Assembly (NCBI GenBank): GCA_900169235.1
Contig: FWCC01000267.1
Span: forward strand, 51,988-115,987
Source of the DNA: Zarea fungicola
Taxonomy: Eukaryota > Ascomycota > Sordariomycetes > Hypocreales > Cordycipitaceae
DNA: 64,000 nucleotides
Reading direction: 5' to 3'
The translations under genes were made by a program, and so were the position numbers. Shown here in pieces: positions 31,787 to 42,712 of this stretch (its first letter is position 1; every line of letters begins with the position of its first letter). A model generated the notes under the pieces. It made no database searches. It was not told the origin of the DNA and saw only the letters and a program-made list of their open reading frames with translations.

Positions 31787-33597
31787 CTAGTGCTCCCACT
31801 CATTGTCAATCTTCTCCCAGTTATCCAAGAAACCCTTGAAAAACTGGACACCGAGACCGGGATCGAGGGAGCCGGTGGTGGCGCGGATCGAGTGCATGCT
31901 GAGCTGGGGCATGCCGGCATCAGCAGCGCGGCAGCCCATCATGGTGGAGAGCATGGGGCCAATGGTGCCGCCGCTGCGGGAGTCGTTGCGAATCTGAAAG
32001 GGCTGGGTGCGGGCGCCAATGAGCTCGGCGACGCGGGAGAGGACGGCGGTGGAGCAGGCGTCGGTGGTCATGTGGCCGTTGGAGTCGTTGGTGACGACGA
32101 TGCCGACGTTGAGCTGCGGGGTGTGGTCGGTCAGGTACTCGGAGATGAAGTTGGGGTTGCCGGCGTGGGAGACGTCGGCGGAGAGGAGGAAGGACTTGGC
32201 GTAGACTTGACCCTTGAGGCCGGGGCCGTAGGTGGTGGGGTTGAGGGCCTCGACGGCGCGCTCAATGACGGAGGGGAGGAATGAACCGCCAGCGCCCTGG
32301 CGGAGCTTGGAGCCGATTTCCTCGTCGTCAAAGAGGGCCGTCAGCTTGATGTAGGTGTCGTCGTCGCTGTCCTGGACAGCGAGGAGGCCCATGAGGGCGC
32401 CCCAGGAGCAGAGCTTGTCGTCAATGCGGCCAGCTGAGATGAGGTCGCGGTCGAGGCCGACGGTCTGGGCGGGCTGGGAATCGTAGAGCTCGAGCTCCCA
32501 GTTGACAATGTCGGTGTAGGACTGGACACGGAGCTCTTTGGCGATGAGCTTGACCAGCTTGGGGGGCTGGGTGTTGACAAAGGCGCCGTCGGGGCCGAGA
32601 CGCTCGGCGTGGGCATCGGTGCTGTCGAGGCCGAGAATGGGGACGGCTTGGGTCTCCTTGTTCTTCTGGCCCATGATGCCGACGCCGAAATGAGGGGCGA
32701 GCGTGGGGATCTTGGCAATGGGCCAGTCGAGCTTGACGAGCTGGGACGAGGTCTTGCCAGTGTTGGGGTCGCGGACAATGACGCGGCCACCGATGGCGAG
32801 ATCGCGATCCCACCAGGTCTCGTTGAGGGCACCGGCATAGGGGGCGACGCCGAGCTGGACGTAGCCGGCCTTGTTGGGCTTGTTGCTGACGGGCTTGAGG
32901 CGAGCAGTAAGGGCATCAATGTGACCACCGACCATGGCAACACCGGGAGCCTCACCCGTCTTGTAACCGCGGCCGACATTGAAGGCGATGATGGAGCTGC
33001 CGTTGCGGGTGATGTAGTACTTGCCACCGGCATGAATCTTGCCGGCCCAAGAATCGCGAGAGGGGAGCTGTGAAGGGCGACGTTGTCAGTATTGTGTGCC
33101 AGTGCCAGTGTCGTCGCAAATTGCGTGGGGTCGTCACCTACCTCTACATAGCCAGCATTGTGCAGCTTGGTCTTGCAGTAGTCGACAGTGTGGAAGACGG
33201 TGGGATTCTCGGTGAGAAAGTCGCAAAAGGGTTTGGTAAAGGCCGCTGGCTTGATAGCGTCGACCTGGCAGAGACGGCAGTCGTCCTGATTGTCGAGGTG
33301 CCAGTTGATCTGGTCGACCTCGCGGGGTTGCAGGCCTGCGATGCAGGTGGCGCAGGCACGGTTGTCCCTGACATTGCGGCCCTCCATGTCTGCGAGAAGG
33401 AAGTTTTGGGACGACCTGGACAAGGTGCCGCTTTCATGCATGCTTGCCGTCGTACTGGGAGCGGAAGCTGTAGCGGGAGCAGTCTGGGCAGGTGGAGGGT
33501 AGGCGTATCCAAACGACTGAGCGTGGCGGAGGGCAAGCGAGGGGGGAAATGGTGGCATGTAGGGGTCGGTGACGGAGGAGGGAGTGCGGCGTGTCAT
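31787..33597 (-). CDS. APE1: Vacuolar aminopeptidase I (M18 family, Ape1/Lap4-like)
   Basis: Two exons, 33597-33142 and 33067-31787, coding 578 residues. The 74-base intron has a GTAGGT donor and CACAG acceptor and joins GYVE/LPSRDSW. M18 peptidases are dizinc, dodecameric enzymes that remove N-terminal residues. Zinc and catalytic features are visible: VGGHIDALT, LFDDEEIGS (the glutamate pair), SADVSHAGNPNF, SRSGGTIGP and QLSMHSIRATTGS near the C-terminus. SRSGGTIGP and NPNF place it closer to yeast vacuolar Ape1 than to cytosolic aspartyl aminopeptidase. In yeast, Ape1 reaches the vacuole by the selective autophagy (Cvt) route, guided by an N-terminal propeptide. Here about 70 residues, Pro/Ser/Ala-rich, precede the conserved core. 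Later methionines (MHESG or MEGRN) are possible alternative starts. Confidence 0.93.
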
Positions 33598-36157
33598 GAT
33601 GTCGGAATGAATAGTGTGTACGTAGTAGCGGGCGGGAAAGGAAAGGCGAGAGACGAGAGACGGAGAGTGTGGAGGGAGGATGTGGTGAGAATGCGGAGGA
33701 GGTGGATATTTAACAAGCTGCTGTTGGCGCTCTTAGCATAGTAGGCAGCCTCTAGCAGTCTGTCTGATGGGGGAAGATTGGGGGCCTCTCAGTTGCTTTA
33801 CAGTCACCAACACTGATTGTCTGCTGGCATCAGCAGACTGACTTATCAGTGGCTTTAAGCCCTGTCCAGGTGGCCTATCATGTACCTGAGGTGGAGGTAT
33901 TCGCCATGTACAGGCACCACAGCAACCGCCAACGCTCACTAAACTCAACGGCAGCCTTGCTAGAAACCCACTGTAGAAACCCCAGCGTACGGGTGGAAGC
34001 TGGCATCTGGTCATCAGGCCAGGCGGAAAGATGGTGTGCTGGAACCAGCCACTGAGAGCCCTGTATCTGCGTCACCGTTGCTAGACATGGTTAGCCTACA
34101 GTGGCGGACGCTAGCGGCTGGAGCCAGGTACGTACTTGCCGAGTACAGCCAGGTACATGCAGGCAGGGAATGGAACAGCTTGCCTACCTATTCTGCTATT
34201 ACCGGCTTAAAGCTATCAAGCTGCATGGAATATTGGCTATAATTTATCTTGTTCCCATCCATCTCGATAGCCCGCAAAAGCTCCTCTACTTGATAGGCTC
34301 CACAAGTCGCACCATGTCTCACAGGCTAAACTGGCGGTACTGTATTACCAACCACCTTCCCCTTCAAGCTTGGCTCCCGCCCACCAATTTGGATCCGCCC
34401 TGGCGACAGTACCCGAAGCTGGGAAGACGACGAGACATTGGGCCAAGGGACCAAGGGAACAGTCACCAAGAGCGACGCCATTTCAATTGTTTATTACATT
34501 CAAACCGTGGACAACAATCGCGGGCAAGTAGGGAAATTCTCGACGACATGTAAATCCAACAGTGTGTGAAACTGTATACCCTTCCGCCATCAAGTCGCCA
34601 TGTCAACTTCCTTACAGAGAGGAAAATCTCATCTCTACATCCTCTTTCCCACCTTTCCCACCGTTCTCTAATAAAGTATTGTCTCTCTTGTTATTTGTTT
34701 GTCGACTTGTGTGTCCATGCATACACGTACTCAGTAGAGATGCCTTGGTAGACAGACATCCCGGCACTCGTCACGACAAGTCCTACAGTTGTCCATGACG
34801 AGGGATAATACAAAATGTATACAAGGTTGAAATGCAAGCAAGGCGCAGGTACCTTAATTTCACTCCCGTCAGTGAATCATGACGTTGTTGCCCGCCAGGG
34901 GGTGCATGCAGTGTTCGCTTCTTGTCCAGCTTGGGCCAATGGCATGTCACCAGACACGCAGGCACTACACGTCGGAACAGCTGCTGCAAGCCAGGTACTA
35001 CCATAAACAGTCTCTGGTCATTATTCATATCAATCAGATATTCTTCTTTATCATTCTTCCGGTATCAACTATCAAGTCTGGGCAAATGACAGGCTCATAT
35101 CTACCTCCACCAGTGGTCCAGTACATAGTCCGTCCATAATACACGGCATCGGGACAGTAGGCAAATAAAAACGAGCAACAAAACGACCTCTCTCCTCCCC
35201 CAAAGAACCTTGCAGTTTCGTCAACCTGTCTGTGTACCCAGCGTAGAAGTCCGTCTCCAACCTCCCCAGGCATCGGCTTCCTGCAGCAGCCTGCCAGTAC
35301 TAGAGTACTGACTGCGTGGAACACTTCCACTTTGCTGTTTCTCTTTTGTATATCCTTAGTCAGGGACACCTCCCAAGATACTTGTTTGCTGTCCACTTTC
35401 TATTTTCATTCATTCCCATTCACTCCCATTTTCCCGTCTTCTACTTTCCCATAGGCCACCCAGCTACGGGACCCATCTCAACTTCCCCGGCGGCACACAT
35501 CCCCAGCATGCGCGACTTCAGACCGACCGCATACGAGGCGTACACGAGCGAGTCAGGACGAATACCACCGAGTGGCTATACATGCACGCCCAGGCGTCGA
35601 GACAATACACTCTAGTTGGACTGCTGCGGCTGCCACTCTGAGCCAACGGCTGCCGGAGATTTTCCTGCCGTTGGCCAGACATAATAGACTTCAAGCCCAA
35701 TTAAGACCCTCAAAGGCATGGATTAATCGTCTAATACGTGTTGATTGTCTGAGATCTTTCTCTCTATCTGCTTCAGAGGGTAAGGCATGGGCCAGCATGA
35801 TCACTACTTATCAACTTCCAAGATACTGCCAAGAGATTTGAGTGTCCATCATGCATTCTCCTTTGGTTACTATAAAGGAAATTGCTTCCCTTTCTTCATG
35901 TACGACTCGGAATCGTGATGGAGAGTAATTACACTTTATACAGCCTGGCAATTTGTTCTACCATGAGTCGGTTTGAAGAAGACTTGTATAACGACAATAC
36001 AGGTATAAAAGGCTGGAAAGCATCCATTCCGAACTGATGAGTTTGTTTCTTTGTCAAAGCAAGCGAGATCAACATACATTGTTACATCCTTGACCTTTCC
36101 AAGTCCTCTGGGAGTTCCTTGGTGCTCTTATTCCCTTGGTTCCTTTCACTCATTTGA
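33598..36157. other. 2.6 kb intergenic stretch
   Basis: The left end is the aminopeptidase promoter. A perfect hairpin with 8-base arms, GTCTGCTG-GCAT-CAGCAGAC, lies at 33819-33838. No frame has recognisable protein character. The right end is C/T-rich and leads to the next gene, with a TATA box near 36004. Confidence 0.5.
36004..36011 (+). promoter_or_regulatory. Candidate TATA box (TATAAAAG)
   Basis: TATAAAAG lies about 150 bases upstream of the first ATG of the following plus-strand gene, a plausible distance for a fungal core promoter. Support is from motif and position only. Confidence 0.4.
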
Positions 36158-37159
36158 TTGTCCCGACTCTCTTCCTTTTCTTCACTCTCAAGACGGCTAT
36201 ACAGCTCAAACATGGACAAATCCCCAAGCACTATTACTTTCAAACTTCCTTACAGCTCAGGAGAACTAGTTTTAAAGTTCAAAAATGTATCCATCGTGGC
36301 CGAGCCATTGCGGCTTAATGGCAAACACATGTTCGTGGAGCAATGCGACCACAATTTCTCCGTAACGCCGGAGCAGGCACTTCCTGCCTTGCTAGCGAGG
36401 AGTGACTTCGAGCCCAACATTACAACCTACGTACTCAACGTGCAGCTGGAAATGCCAAGCGTCAGCCTCCAACTGGGGGATTGGTCTCTTGACGAACAGG
36501 CTAAACGCATAGCCGCCTATGCTGTTGAACTGGATAGCCAGCGTACTTTTGACGCAGACACGTTTGTGCGCCACTTGATCTCCCGCACCCAGCACAGCTT
36601 GGAGAAGCTTGTCCTCAATATAGGACCGGGCATTGCTGTAAGGCCGATAAAGTGCTCCATTCGAGGGCTGGCTCGGTTGAGGCATGTGGAGCTTTCCACT
36701 ATACTTTTCGTTGCTAGCCAGCTTCAGCTGCCACGGTTATATCCTGTCACAGGCAGATCGGATTCGTCTACCGTCCATGACATGGATAATGACATAATTA
36801 TGATGGATGTGGAGATGGCCAACAGCTTTCGCCATGATGAAAGCGATGCGAACGCGACCAGAGTCTGTTGTCTCGCGGACTTGCTTCCTGCGAGGGTTGA
36901 GACTCTCAGAATCAATATGCCGAATGAGGCTACCCATGTAGTCTCCCTACAAGACATGTTTGTAGGGTTCGAAGCACAATGGGCAACGCGATTTCCTCGA
37001 CTCACGAGAATCGATGTGCATGTTACCGTGTACGTCAATTGCCAGCACCGACCGAGTCCCATTCAGGATAAAGAGGTGGAACAGTGTTGGAATGAGTTTT
37101 TCGACAAGAATAGATTCATCCAGCTGCATGTGCGCAGAGAAAAGTGCCATTGCTGCTGA
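36158..37159 (+). CDS. Hypothetical protein with leucine-rich-repeat-like segment
   Basis: A single frame of 333 residues from ATG 36158. A second ATG at 36212 (MDKSPSTITF) may be the true start, since the first 18 residues are Ser/Arg/Leu-rich and look like leader or a mitochondrial-type presequence. I do not recognise the family. What can be seen: beta-strand-rich first half (TITFKLPYSSGELVLKFKNV), then LRR-like alternations (SLEKLVLNIG, RGLARLRHVELST, ARVETLRINMP). Together these resemble the substrate-binding half of F-box proteins whose F-box is missing, or a stand-alone fungal protein of that shape. It ends in a small cysteine cluster (EKCHCC). It has no signal peptide or transmembrane helix. 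It sits at the left edge of the accessory-looking region. Confidence 0.6.
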   Translation: MSRLSSFSSLSRRLYSSNMDKSPSTITFKLPYSSGELVLKFKNVSIVAEPLRLNGKHMFVEQCDHNFSVTPEQALPALLARSDFEPNITTYVLNVQLEMPSVSLQLGDWSLDEQAKRIAAYAVELDSQRTFDADTFVRHLISRTQHSLEKLVLNIGPGIAVRPIKCSIRGLARLRHVELSTILFVASQLQLPRLYPVTGRSDSSTVHDMDNDIIMMDVEMANSFRHDESDANATRVCCLADLLPARVETLRINMPNEATHVVSLQDMFVGFEAQWATRFPRLTRIDVHVTVYVNCQHRPSPIQDKEVEQCWNEFFDKNRFIQLHVRREKCHCC

Positions 37160-37883
37160 GCCGGCTATATGCTGCTTGTCCATGCATGTAGTAAGCTGTG
37201 GTTTAGGCCCGCCACAGGTAAGCATCTGATCCTTGACCGATCGACTCTGGCATTGACAATGCCTGTTAACACACAACATGTTACTAGTCTCATTTCAGCA
37301 TCATCTTGCTCAAAAAGTTATAAGATTGGGCCTTTGGATGGCCATTTCATGATTTATGGAACTACAAACGCTATGAAATGGTGGGAGATATGCCCCGCTG
37401 CTAGTGAAGAATAAAATATCGGAATGATTGGGCATACAACATCCATCGTTTTAACACTGTGACATTGCATGCCATTAATCATCCTGTGTATTTAAAAAAG
37501 TACCTACCTAGTTTTCCTTTGTAGCCCCGCACTACGGACTTGCGAACGGGCTCGGAATACCTCAAAGAGCGAGTATGACCAAATGATGACAAACAGGCGC
37601 GATCTCTGTGTTGCGGAGCTCGCGACTCGGCTTTTGGCGTTGAGCTTTACAAATGCAGTTTTGGAATAGGACTAATAAAGCATAAATAGACTACCAGTCA
37701 GCAATTCCTTGTAGAAAAAAAAGTAAAAGTAAATCATTCTTGACTATGGTAGCGACCAATCATTAACTGTCAACATCAAAGAGTCGATTATCAACTATCC
37801 ATCTCGAGACACCAAAACCTCCAACTTTGTTCAATAAAGGACACTCCAACCTCAACGTCAACATCAACATCAGAAAAGTCAAC
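37160..37883. other. Intergenic, 0.7 kb
   Basis: No gene seen. The last 60 bases before the next start contain repeated CAACATCAACATC words. An upstream in-frame ATG at 37827 would turn these into a low-complexity extension, so I take the later start. Confidence 0.5.
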
Positions 37884-38498
37884 ATGGACCACCAAAAAAT
37901 CTTTCAAGAGGCCATTGCCGACCCCCAAAACACAGACATCAACCTGCCTCCCTCCGACGTCAACAAGATTGTCCGGGAGCACTACACGGTAGACGAGCCC
38001 TTCACCTACACCCGCACCCAGCTCTGGGACATGGAGGTGCAAAAGGCGCACAACCCGACAAAGTACCTCGGCGCCATTGTCCGCCCCGGCAGCGCCGAAA
38101 TCTTCAACGTGCAGCGCGACGGCGACGTGGAGACGTTTGTGCGCATCTCGGACCAGCGCCGCTGGCTCGACTGGGACTCGTACTCGACAGTCATTGAGAT
38201 GGTGCGGCTCGACCACGCCGCGCAGAGCGCCCTCTTCATTGGCGTCGACGAGGTGGACGCGCCCGACGGGCGACGCATTGTGCGCGGCAAGGAGCAGCCG
38301 CGGTTCCACGTCGATCACGCCGTCGCGGGCACGGCGGAGGCGCCGCTCAATCTATGGCGGATCGTGCATCTGGATGGTGATGCGTCGGGCGAGATGAAGG
38401 CGGCGTTTGCCAAGATGGCGGCGAGCCCGTATCTGAGGACGTTTAATGAGGTGTATATTCGGGATGTGCTAGGACGGGAGTTGGTACGCAAGGAGTAA
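37884..38498 (+). CDS. Hypothetical protein, 204 residues
   Basis: An intact intronless frame. The start at ATG 37884 (MDHQKIFQEAIAD) is preferred over 37827, because the intervening 19 codons read as low-complexity NVNINIRKVN. Codon use is strongly biased to G/C in the third position, like the housekeeping genes here, which argues that it is a real gene. The sequence alternates charged helices and short strands (GAIVRPGSAEIFNVQRDGD, SALFIGVDEVDAPDG) with Trp-rich patches (RRWLDWDSYS). There is no signal peptide or membrane helix. I do not recognise a family. Confidence 0.65.
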   Translation: MDHQKIFQEAIADPQNTDINLPPSDVNKIVREHYTVDEPFTYTRTQLWDMEVQKAHNPTKYLGAIVRPGSAEIFNVQRDGDVETFVRISDQRRWLDWDSYSTVIEMVRLDHAAQSALFIGVDEVDAPDGRRIVRGKEQPRFHVDHAVAGTAEAPLNLWRIVHLDGDASGEMKAAFAKMAASPYLRTFNEVYIRDVLGRELVRKE

Positions 38499-38756
38499 AA
38501 TTGTATTCGGAACTTTAAGCAAAAAAAAAAAGCAACTAATAACTTTAAAACAACAAATTTGAAACTTGCCTCAAATTTTTCGTCAAGAAAAGGTGGTCAA
38601 GAGATTGGTATCATGTATTAATGCTATGTATGCTATGCAATATAAAGGAGCGACTACCCCGTATCCGCGACAAGTCGCACAGGGTCCAACTCCTGGTGAT
38701 TATTTCGGATTATTATTACATTATATTCTGTTCATGTGTTGTTTTCTTCTCGCTTC

Positions 38757-39470
38757 TTAGAAGTAGTGGTACTCGGGCCAGTTAATAGAGGCAACATCCT
38801 CATAGCAGCGGTCGTTGGCGGCAAACTCATGGCTGGAGAGCGAGCCGGTGGCAGGAAGCTCATTCAGAGTCGCGCACTGGGGCAGCAGCGCAAGAGGCGC
38901 GCAGCCGTCGGGAATGTTGTACTCGACCTGGCCATCCGCGCTAATGGTCGTCTTGGCCTGCTTGATAATGACAAACTCCTGGTTGCCATAGTACTGCAGG
39001 CGCTCCTTGCAGGCGACAAAGGTGGCCGGGTAGAGCTCGGGAATGGGGTTGGGGAAGCCGGCGAGGCCGATGCCGTGGTCTCCAGAGCCGCCGTTGAGCC
39101 ACAGGGTCGAGACGACGTCGGATCCGTCCGCCTTGAGAGAGAGGCCTTCGGGGAAGGGCTGGGTGCCGCTGTCGGAGAGGACATTGGCATTGTTGAAGCG
39201 GACGTCGGCGGCGGTGCCGTTGACGTAGAAGAGGCGGGCGTCGGCGCTGTTGGAGGACTGGCCGACGTAGTTGATGGCGGCGCCGACGTGGATCGAGGTG
39301 ACAAAGGTGTTGTGCACCGAGGGGGTGAGATCACGGCTAGGGTCGGTGACGTTGAGGACGAGGTTGAAGCCAGTCGACTGGGAGGTCGGGGGCAGGAAGG
39401 GGCCGGTGGTGGCAGCAGGAGCGGCGGCGGCGAGGCCGGCGAGACCAATGGCGGCAATGGGAGCAATCAT
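38757..39470 (-). CDS. Small secreted protein (possible DUF7907-like), 237 residues
   Basis: A single frame from ATG 39470 with a clear signal peptide, MIAPIAAIGLAGLAAAAPA, cleaved near an Ala-Pro-Ala motif. The mature part begins with STGFNLVLNVTDPSRDLTPS and then VGAAINYVGQSS, LFYVNGTAADV and GLSLKADGSD, a pattern I associate with a common family of secreted ascomycete proteins of unknown role. The link to DUF7907 is from memory and not certain. There are four cysteines near the C-terminus (VACKERLQYYG, DGCAPLALLPQCATL, DRCYED) and two N-glycosylation sequons (NVT, NGT). It is probably an extracellular or wall-associated protein. A TATA-like box lies about 115 bases upstream. Confidence 0.78.
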   Translation of the reverse strand: MIAPIAAIGLAGLAAAAPAATTGPFLPPTSQSTGFNLVLNVTDPSRDLTPSVHNTFVTSIHVGAAINYVGQSSNSADARLFYVNGTAADVRFNNANVLSDSGTQPFPEGLSLKADGSDVVSTLWLNGGSGDHGIGLAGFPNPIPELYPATFVACKERLQYYGNQEFVIIKQAKTTISADGQVEYNIPDGCAPLALLPQCATLNELPATGSLSSHEFAANDRCYEDVASINWPEYHYF

Positions 39471-41502
39471 TTTGATGGCTTTTGTGTGTGGAGAGGAGGC
39501 GGTGGGTTTGAAGATGTAATGGATGTAGTGTGAGTTGATGATGGGATGAGATGGACTTTGGGGGCCGGGAGGCGGGATGGCTTTATAGTCGAGTTGCCAC
39601 AGCAGAAGCGAGAGTATTCGGCTACAGTCCTAGAATGCCGGGTAGAGTTGTTCGGTCTTGGTCGCATCATCCTTGAACTGATCGGCATAGACGTCTCTTG
39701 GCATACCAAAGACGCCACTCGCAGCAACAGGTAGAGTAATTGTGGCGGTAAACTGACATTTCCCACAACAAAGCGATCTAAAGCTGGGGGGCGGCGGCAT
39801 CTTGTGGAGTCTGCTGTCTACCCTTGTGATATTGTGATACGAGATTTTGGGGGGCCGTTGTGGATTCCCTTCGTCATATCTCCCGGTTCAATCCCTTGAT
39901 GCCTTGGGGTTGCTGGGCCGCTAACCAGTTAAGTTATTATGGATTCCATATTAATATAGGCCATCGAGCCAACTGACCCGTCAGCTCGTATTGAGGCAAA
40001 GGCCCGCCACCAAGTTGGGATAGAAACGCCATCGTTGCAAGCGACGAGATATTGGGGGGGCCATGGGGGCGCCTTGGTACATATATCGTTGTCGGGAATG
40101 AAGATTAATCAAGAAAAGGGCATTGCCTTGATTGGTGGGAATTCGCCGACCTGCCTCTTCTGTCTCGTGCATATTGCGCTGACAGCAAGAGCCCTCGTAT
40201 AACGGAATGTTTCTCGGTTCAATATCATTGACCCTTGTGGATAGCAATAATTCTCGTGAATGAAGATTTTCGAGTAGTCAGACCTTGGAGTTGGATTAAC
40301 GGCAAAGGATGAACATCCACAGCGGAGTTGAGGCTTCGGGAAGGCTTCTCTGCCAGCCTTGCATTGTTGATCAAGCGGAGCTTGGCTTGGGCGTTTGGCA
40401 TTAGATGGATCTCAGCCACGGCCAAAACTGGGTAACTAAATACCGACGTCATATTCTCACCTTCCGTCGGTTCCGCGCTGCATACCGCATACCAGTAAAG
40501 ATGGCAGTGCTCAAAGTAAGCTCACAATACGAAACAGTCGCATACTACAGTGTGGCATTGGATAATATGCGTACCAGTATGTATGCACATGGTCGGCTGT
40601 TTCCTTCACCTTCTTTTAGCTGTGTCTTGGGTGGCCTAGACAAACGGCGGCAGGTACCTTGCCAGGTAACTGAAGCTTCTGCCCCAGCAAGCCAAAGGGC
40701 CTGCGAAGCTGGGTACCCACTGATACAGCCACTGTACCGCAGCTAGTCCACCCACTGTAGACCCAATCAATGGTTGAATCTGCCAGAGGGCATCTTGAAG
40801 CTTCTACTCCATATATGTCAAATTGCATCAACAATCAGCAACATTGCCACGTTGGAGTACAGAATACACAGCTGATATCGTGCACCAACTCTTCTCACAA
40901 TGTCCTTGTTCTCACCTCTGCTACCTTGTCCAATCCATGGCTGCCATTCGAAATCCTAAGCCAAGACTGTTTGCCTCCTCTGTGTTTGCAGTTTCTCCCA
41001 AGGATCATGACAACAATAAAACGAGATCACTTCCCATCGCGGATCGGTTCGACTCTGCGGCGAAAATCCGCGGCTAAGTTGAGCAAGTTCAGCCTAGTCA
41101 AAATACTACCTGTCCACCTCATTCGCTTGTCCTGCAAAATAATCGTCCGCCTGCAGCGCCAGTAAGTTCAGCCTGAAGAGGTACCAAGTACATATAATCT
41201 TCTTGCTAACAAATGGCCATTAGTGAATTCCCATACCAAAGGTTCGTATCTACCAGCGCTAGTAAGGCGCATAGCGTGCTGACACGACATGGCCGCATTT
41301 TAGTCACATCAAACGAGTAAGTTACTGTCTAAACAAAAAACAAATACTTTGCCATAGTAGGGCTAACATTCTAAAGACCAATAGATCAATCTAGTAAGCT
41401 CCGATGCGCCCATTATTCTTTTCCATGCATGTTATACTAAGCCTCGCCTGTGTCAGAAAATGTCCAAGGACTCCTACATGTGCTAGCACGTCCAGCAGCG
41501 AG
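39471..41502. other. 2.0 kb intergenic stretch
   Basis: Apart from the promoter of the secreted-protein gene, nothing is supported here. Short open frames (for example 40405-40746 and 40770-41165, both plus) show no conserved motif. Confidence 0.5.
39581..39587 (-). promoter_or_regulatory. Candidate TATA box (TATAAAG) of the secreted-protein gene
   Basis: On the minus strand ACTATAAAGCC lies about 112-118 bases upstream of the ATG at 39470. Motif and spacing only. Confidence 0.4.
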
Positions 41503-41937
41503 CTATTCACTCTTCTCAAGTCCCTCATCGTCCTCTTCATCAAACCAGCACTCCCAAGCCTTTTTGCAGTCCTCGCCAGATCCCAGGCCGAGGGCTTCTG
41601 TGCGCTCGAAATAGGGCCCATAGTCGCACACGCTAGGATCCAGCTGCTCCTCCTCTGCATCCCAAATCAACTCAATCACCCATGTGAGCCAGACAGGCTC
41701 CGGTGGCCATTTCTCGCAATATTCCGTGCGCTCTGCTTCAGACATTTTGCCAGACTCCTTGTCATTCTGGCGTTTCCACCAGGCCGAAAACACCATCATG
41801 TACGATTCACCGGCGCCCATGCGCCAGCACAGCTCGTACGGATGGGTGCTGGGGAAGGCCACATAAGGCGGGGGCACGGCGCCGTGCTGGGCAACCAGTT
41901 TTGTAATCTCGTCTTCGATCCACTGGGGTTCGCTCAT
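41503..41937 (-). CDS. Small conserved acidic protein, 144 residues (unknown function)
   Basis: The frame runs from ATG 41937 (MSEPQWIEDEITKLV). A longer version from ATG 42000 would add 21 residues rich in His and Gln that look like leader. The sequence is compact and soluble with many aromatic residues: PPPYVAFPSTHPYELCWRMG, GESYMMVFSAWWKRQ, EKWPPEPVWLTWVIELIWD, and an acidic tail (CWFDEEDDEGLEKSE). It looks like a conserved globular family found in Hypocreales, but I cannot name it. The repeated WPP/PPP-W motifs and Trp density are unusual for its size. Confidence 0.7.
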   Translation of the reverse strand: MSEPQWIEDEITKLVAQHGAVPPPYVAFPSTHPYELCWRMGAGESYMMVFSAWWKRQNDKESGKMSEAERTEYCEKWPPEPVWLTWVIELIWDAEEEQLDPSVCDYGPYFERTEALGLGSGEDCKKAWECWFDEEDDEGLEKSE

Positions 41938-42522
41938 TTTCTGGGCATGAGCGTTGCGCTGAGAGGATTGATGGTGATGGTGCCAGAAGCGATGTAGCAT
42001 GCAGGTAGGAAGATTTGTCCGCCACTTGGTCGACGGCGGGACAAATGTTCAGCTGCACTAGCCCGGTTCAATAAAATAGAAGCCCACCAGCAAGGATTTT
42101 TTTGGCATTAAAATAGTAAAATAGTAAAGTAAATCAAGTAAATCAGCATATCTACCATGTTTTGCAGTGCTGACTTTCCTCCCTGTTGGCAATGCTTGTG
42201 CAAAACTCTGGTGCATCTACAGCGAGTGCCAGCCACGTGCAGTCGTCAACAATGCCTGCGGTGGTGTATTGTGTAGCTGCACACTCAACCTCGTTGTCCG
42301 AGTCGGTTTCAACATGGCTTGCGGGCGGTGGCTCCATTGCGACAAAATATATCGCTCGCCCTTTTTTTTTTTCGACGATCAAACACAATACATGCGCGAA
42401 GCTCCTCCCCCTTCTAAAAGAAAATCGAGATTCCCTAATTTCCTAGTCTGATGCACGGTCGCGATGTGGAACTGTCCACTGGCTAGTTGCGGTACATTGG
42501 CCCACGGCATACCTTGAAAATT
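41938..42522. other. Intergenic upstream of the small acidic protein
   Basis: No gene supported. It includes a T tract at about 42361-42371 and ends where the AAGAGAATT repeat begins. Confidence 0.5.
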
Positions 42523-42675
42523 AAGAGAACTAAGAGAATTAAGAGAATTAAGAGAATTAAGAAATTAAGAGAATTAAGAAATTAAGAGAATTAAGAAATT
42601 AAGAGAATTGAGAAATTAAGAGAATTGAGAAATTAAGAGAATTGAGAAATTAAGAGAATTAAGAAATTAAGAAAA
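42521..42675. repeat. AAGAGAATT / AAGAAATT tandem repeat
   Basis: About 155 bases of near-perfect tandem repeat. The first part has a 9-base period (AAGAGAATT). The rest alternates AAGAGAATT with AAGAAATT, or the G-variant GAGAAATT, in a 17-base period. The purine bias on the plus strand is extreme. It lies just 38 bases beyond the stop codon of the microexon pseudogene on its downstream side. Confidence 0.9.
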
Positions 42676-42712
42676 CTATATAATACTAGAATGCGGTCAT
42701 TACATCTTGATC

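Noticed and set aside
39885..39896. GGTTCAATCCC, a good B-box match
   Set aside because: No A-box or cloverleaf can be found at a suitable distance on either strand.
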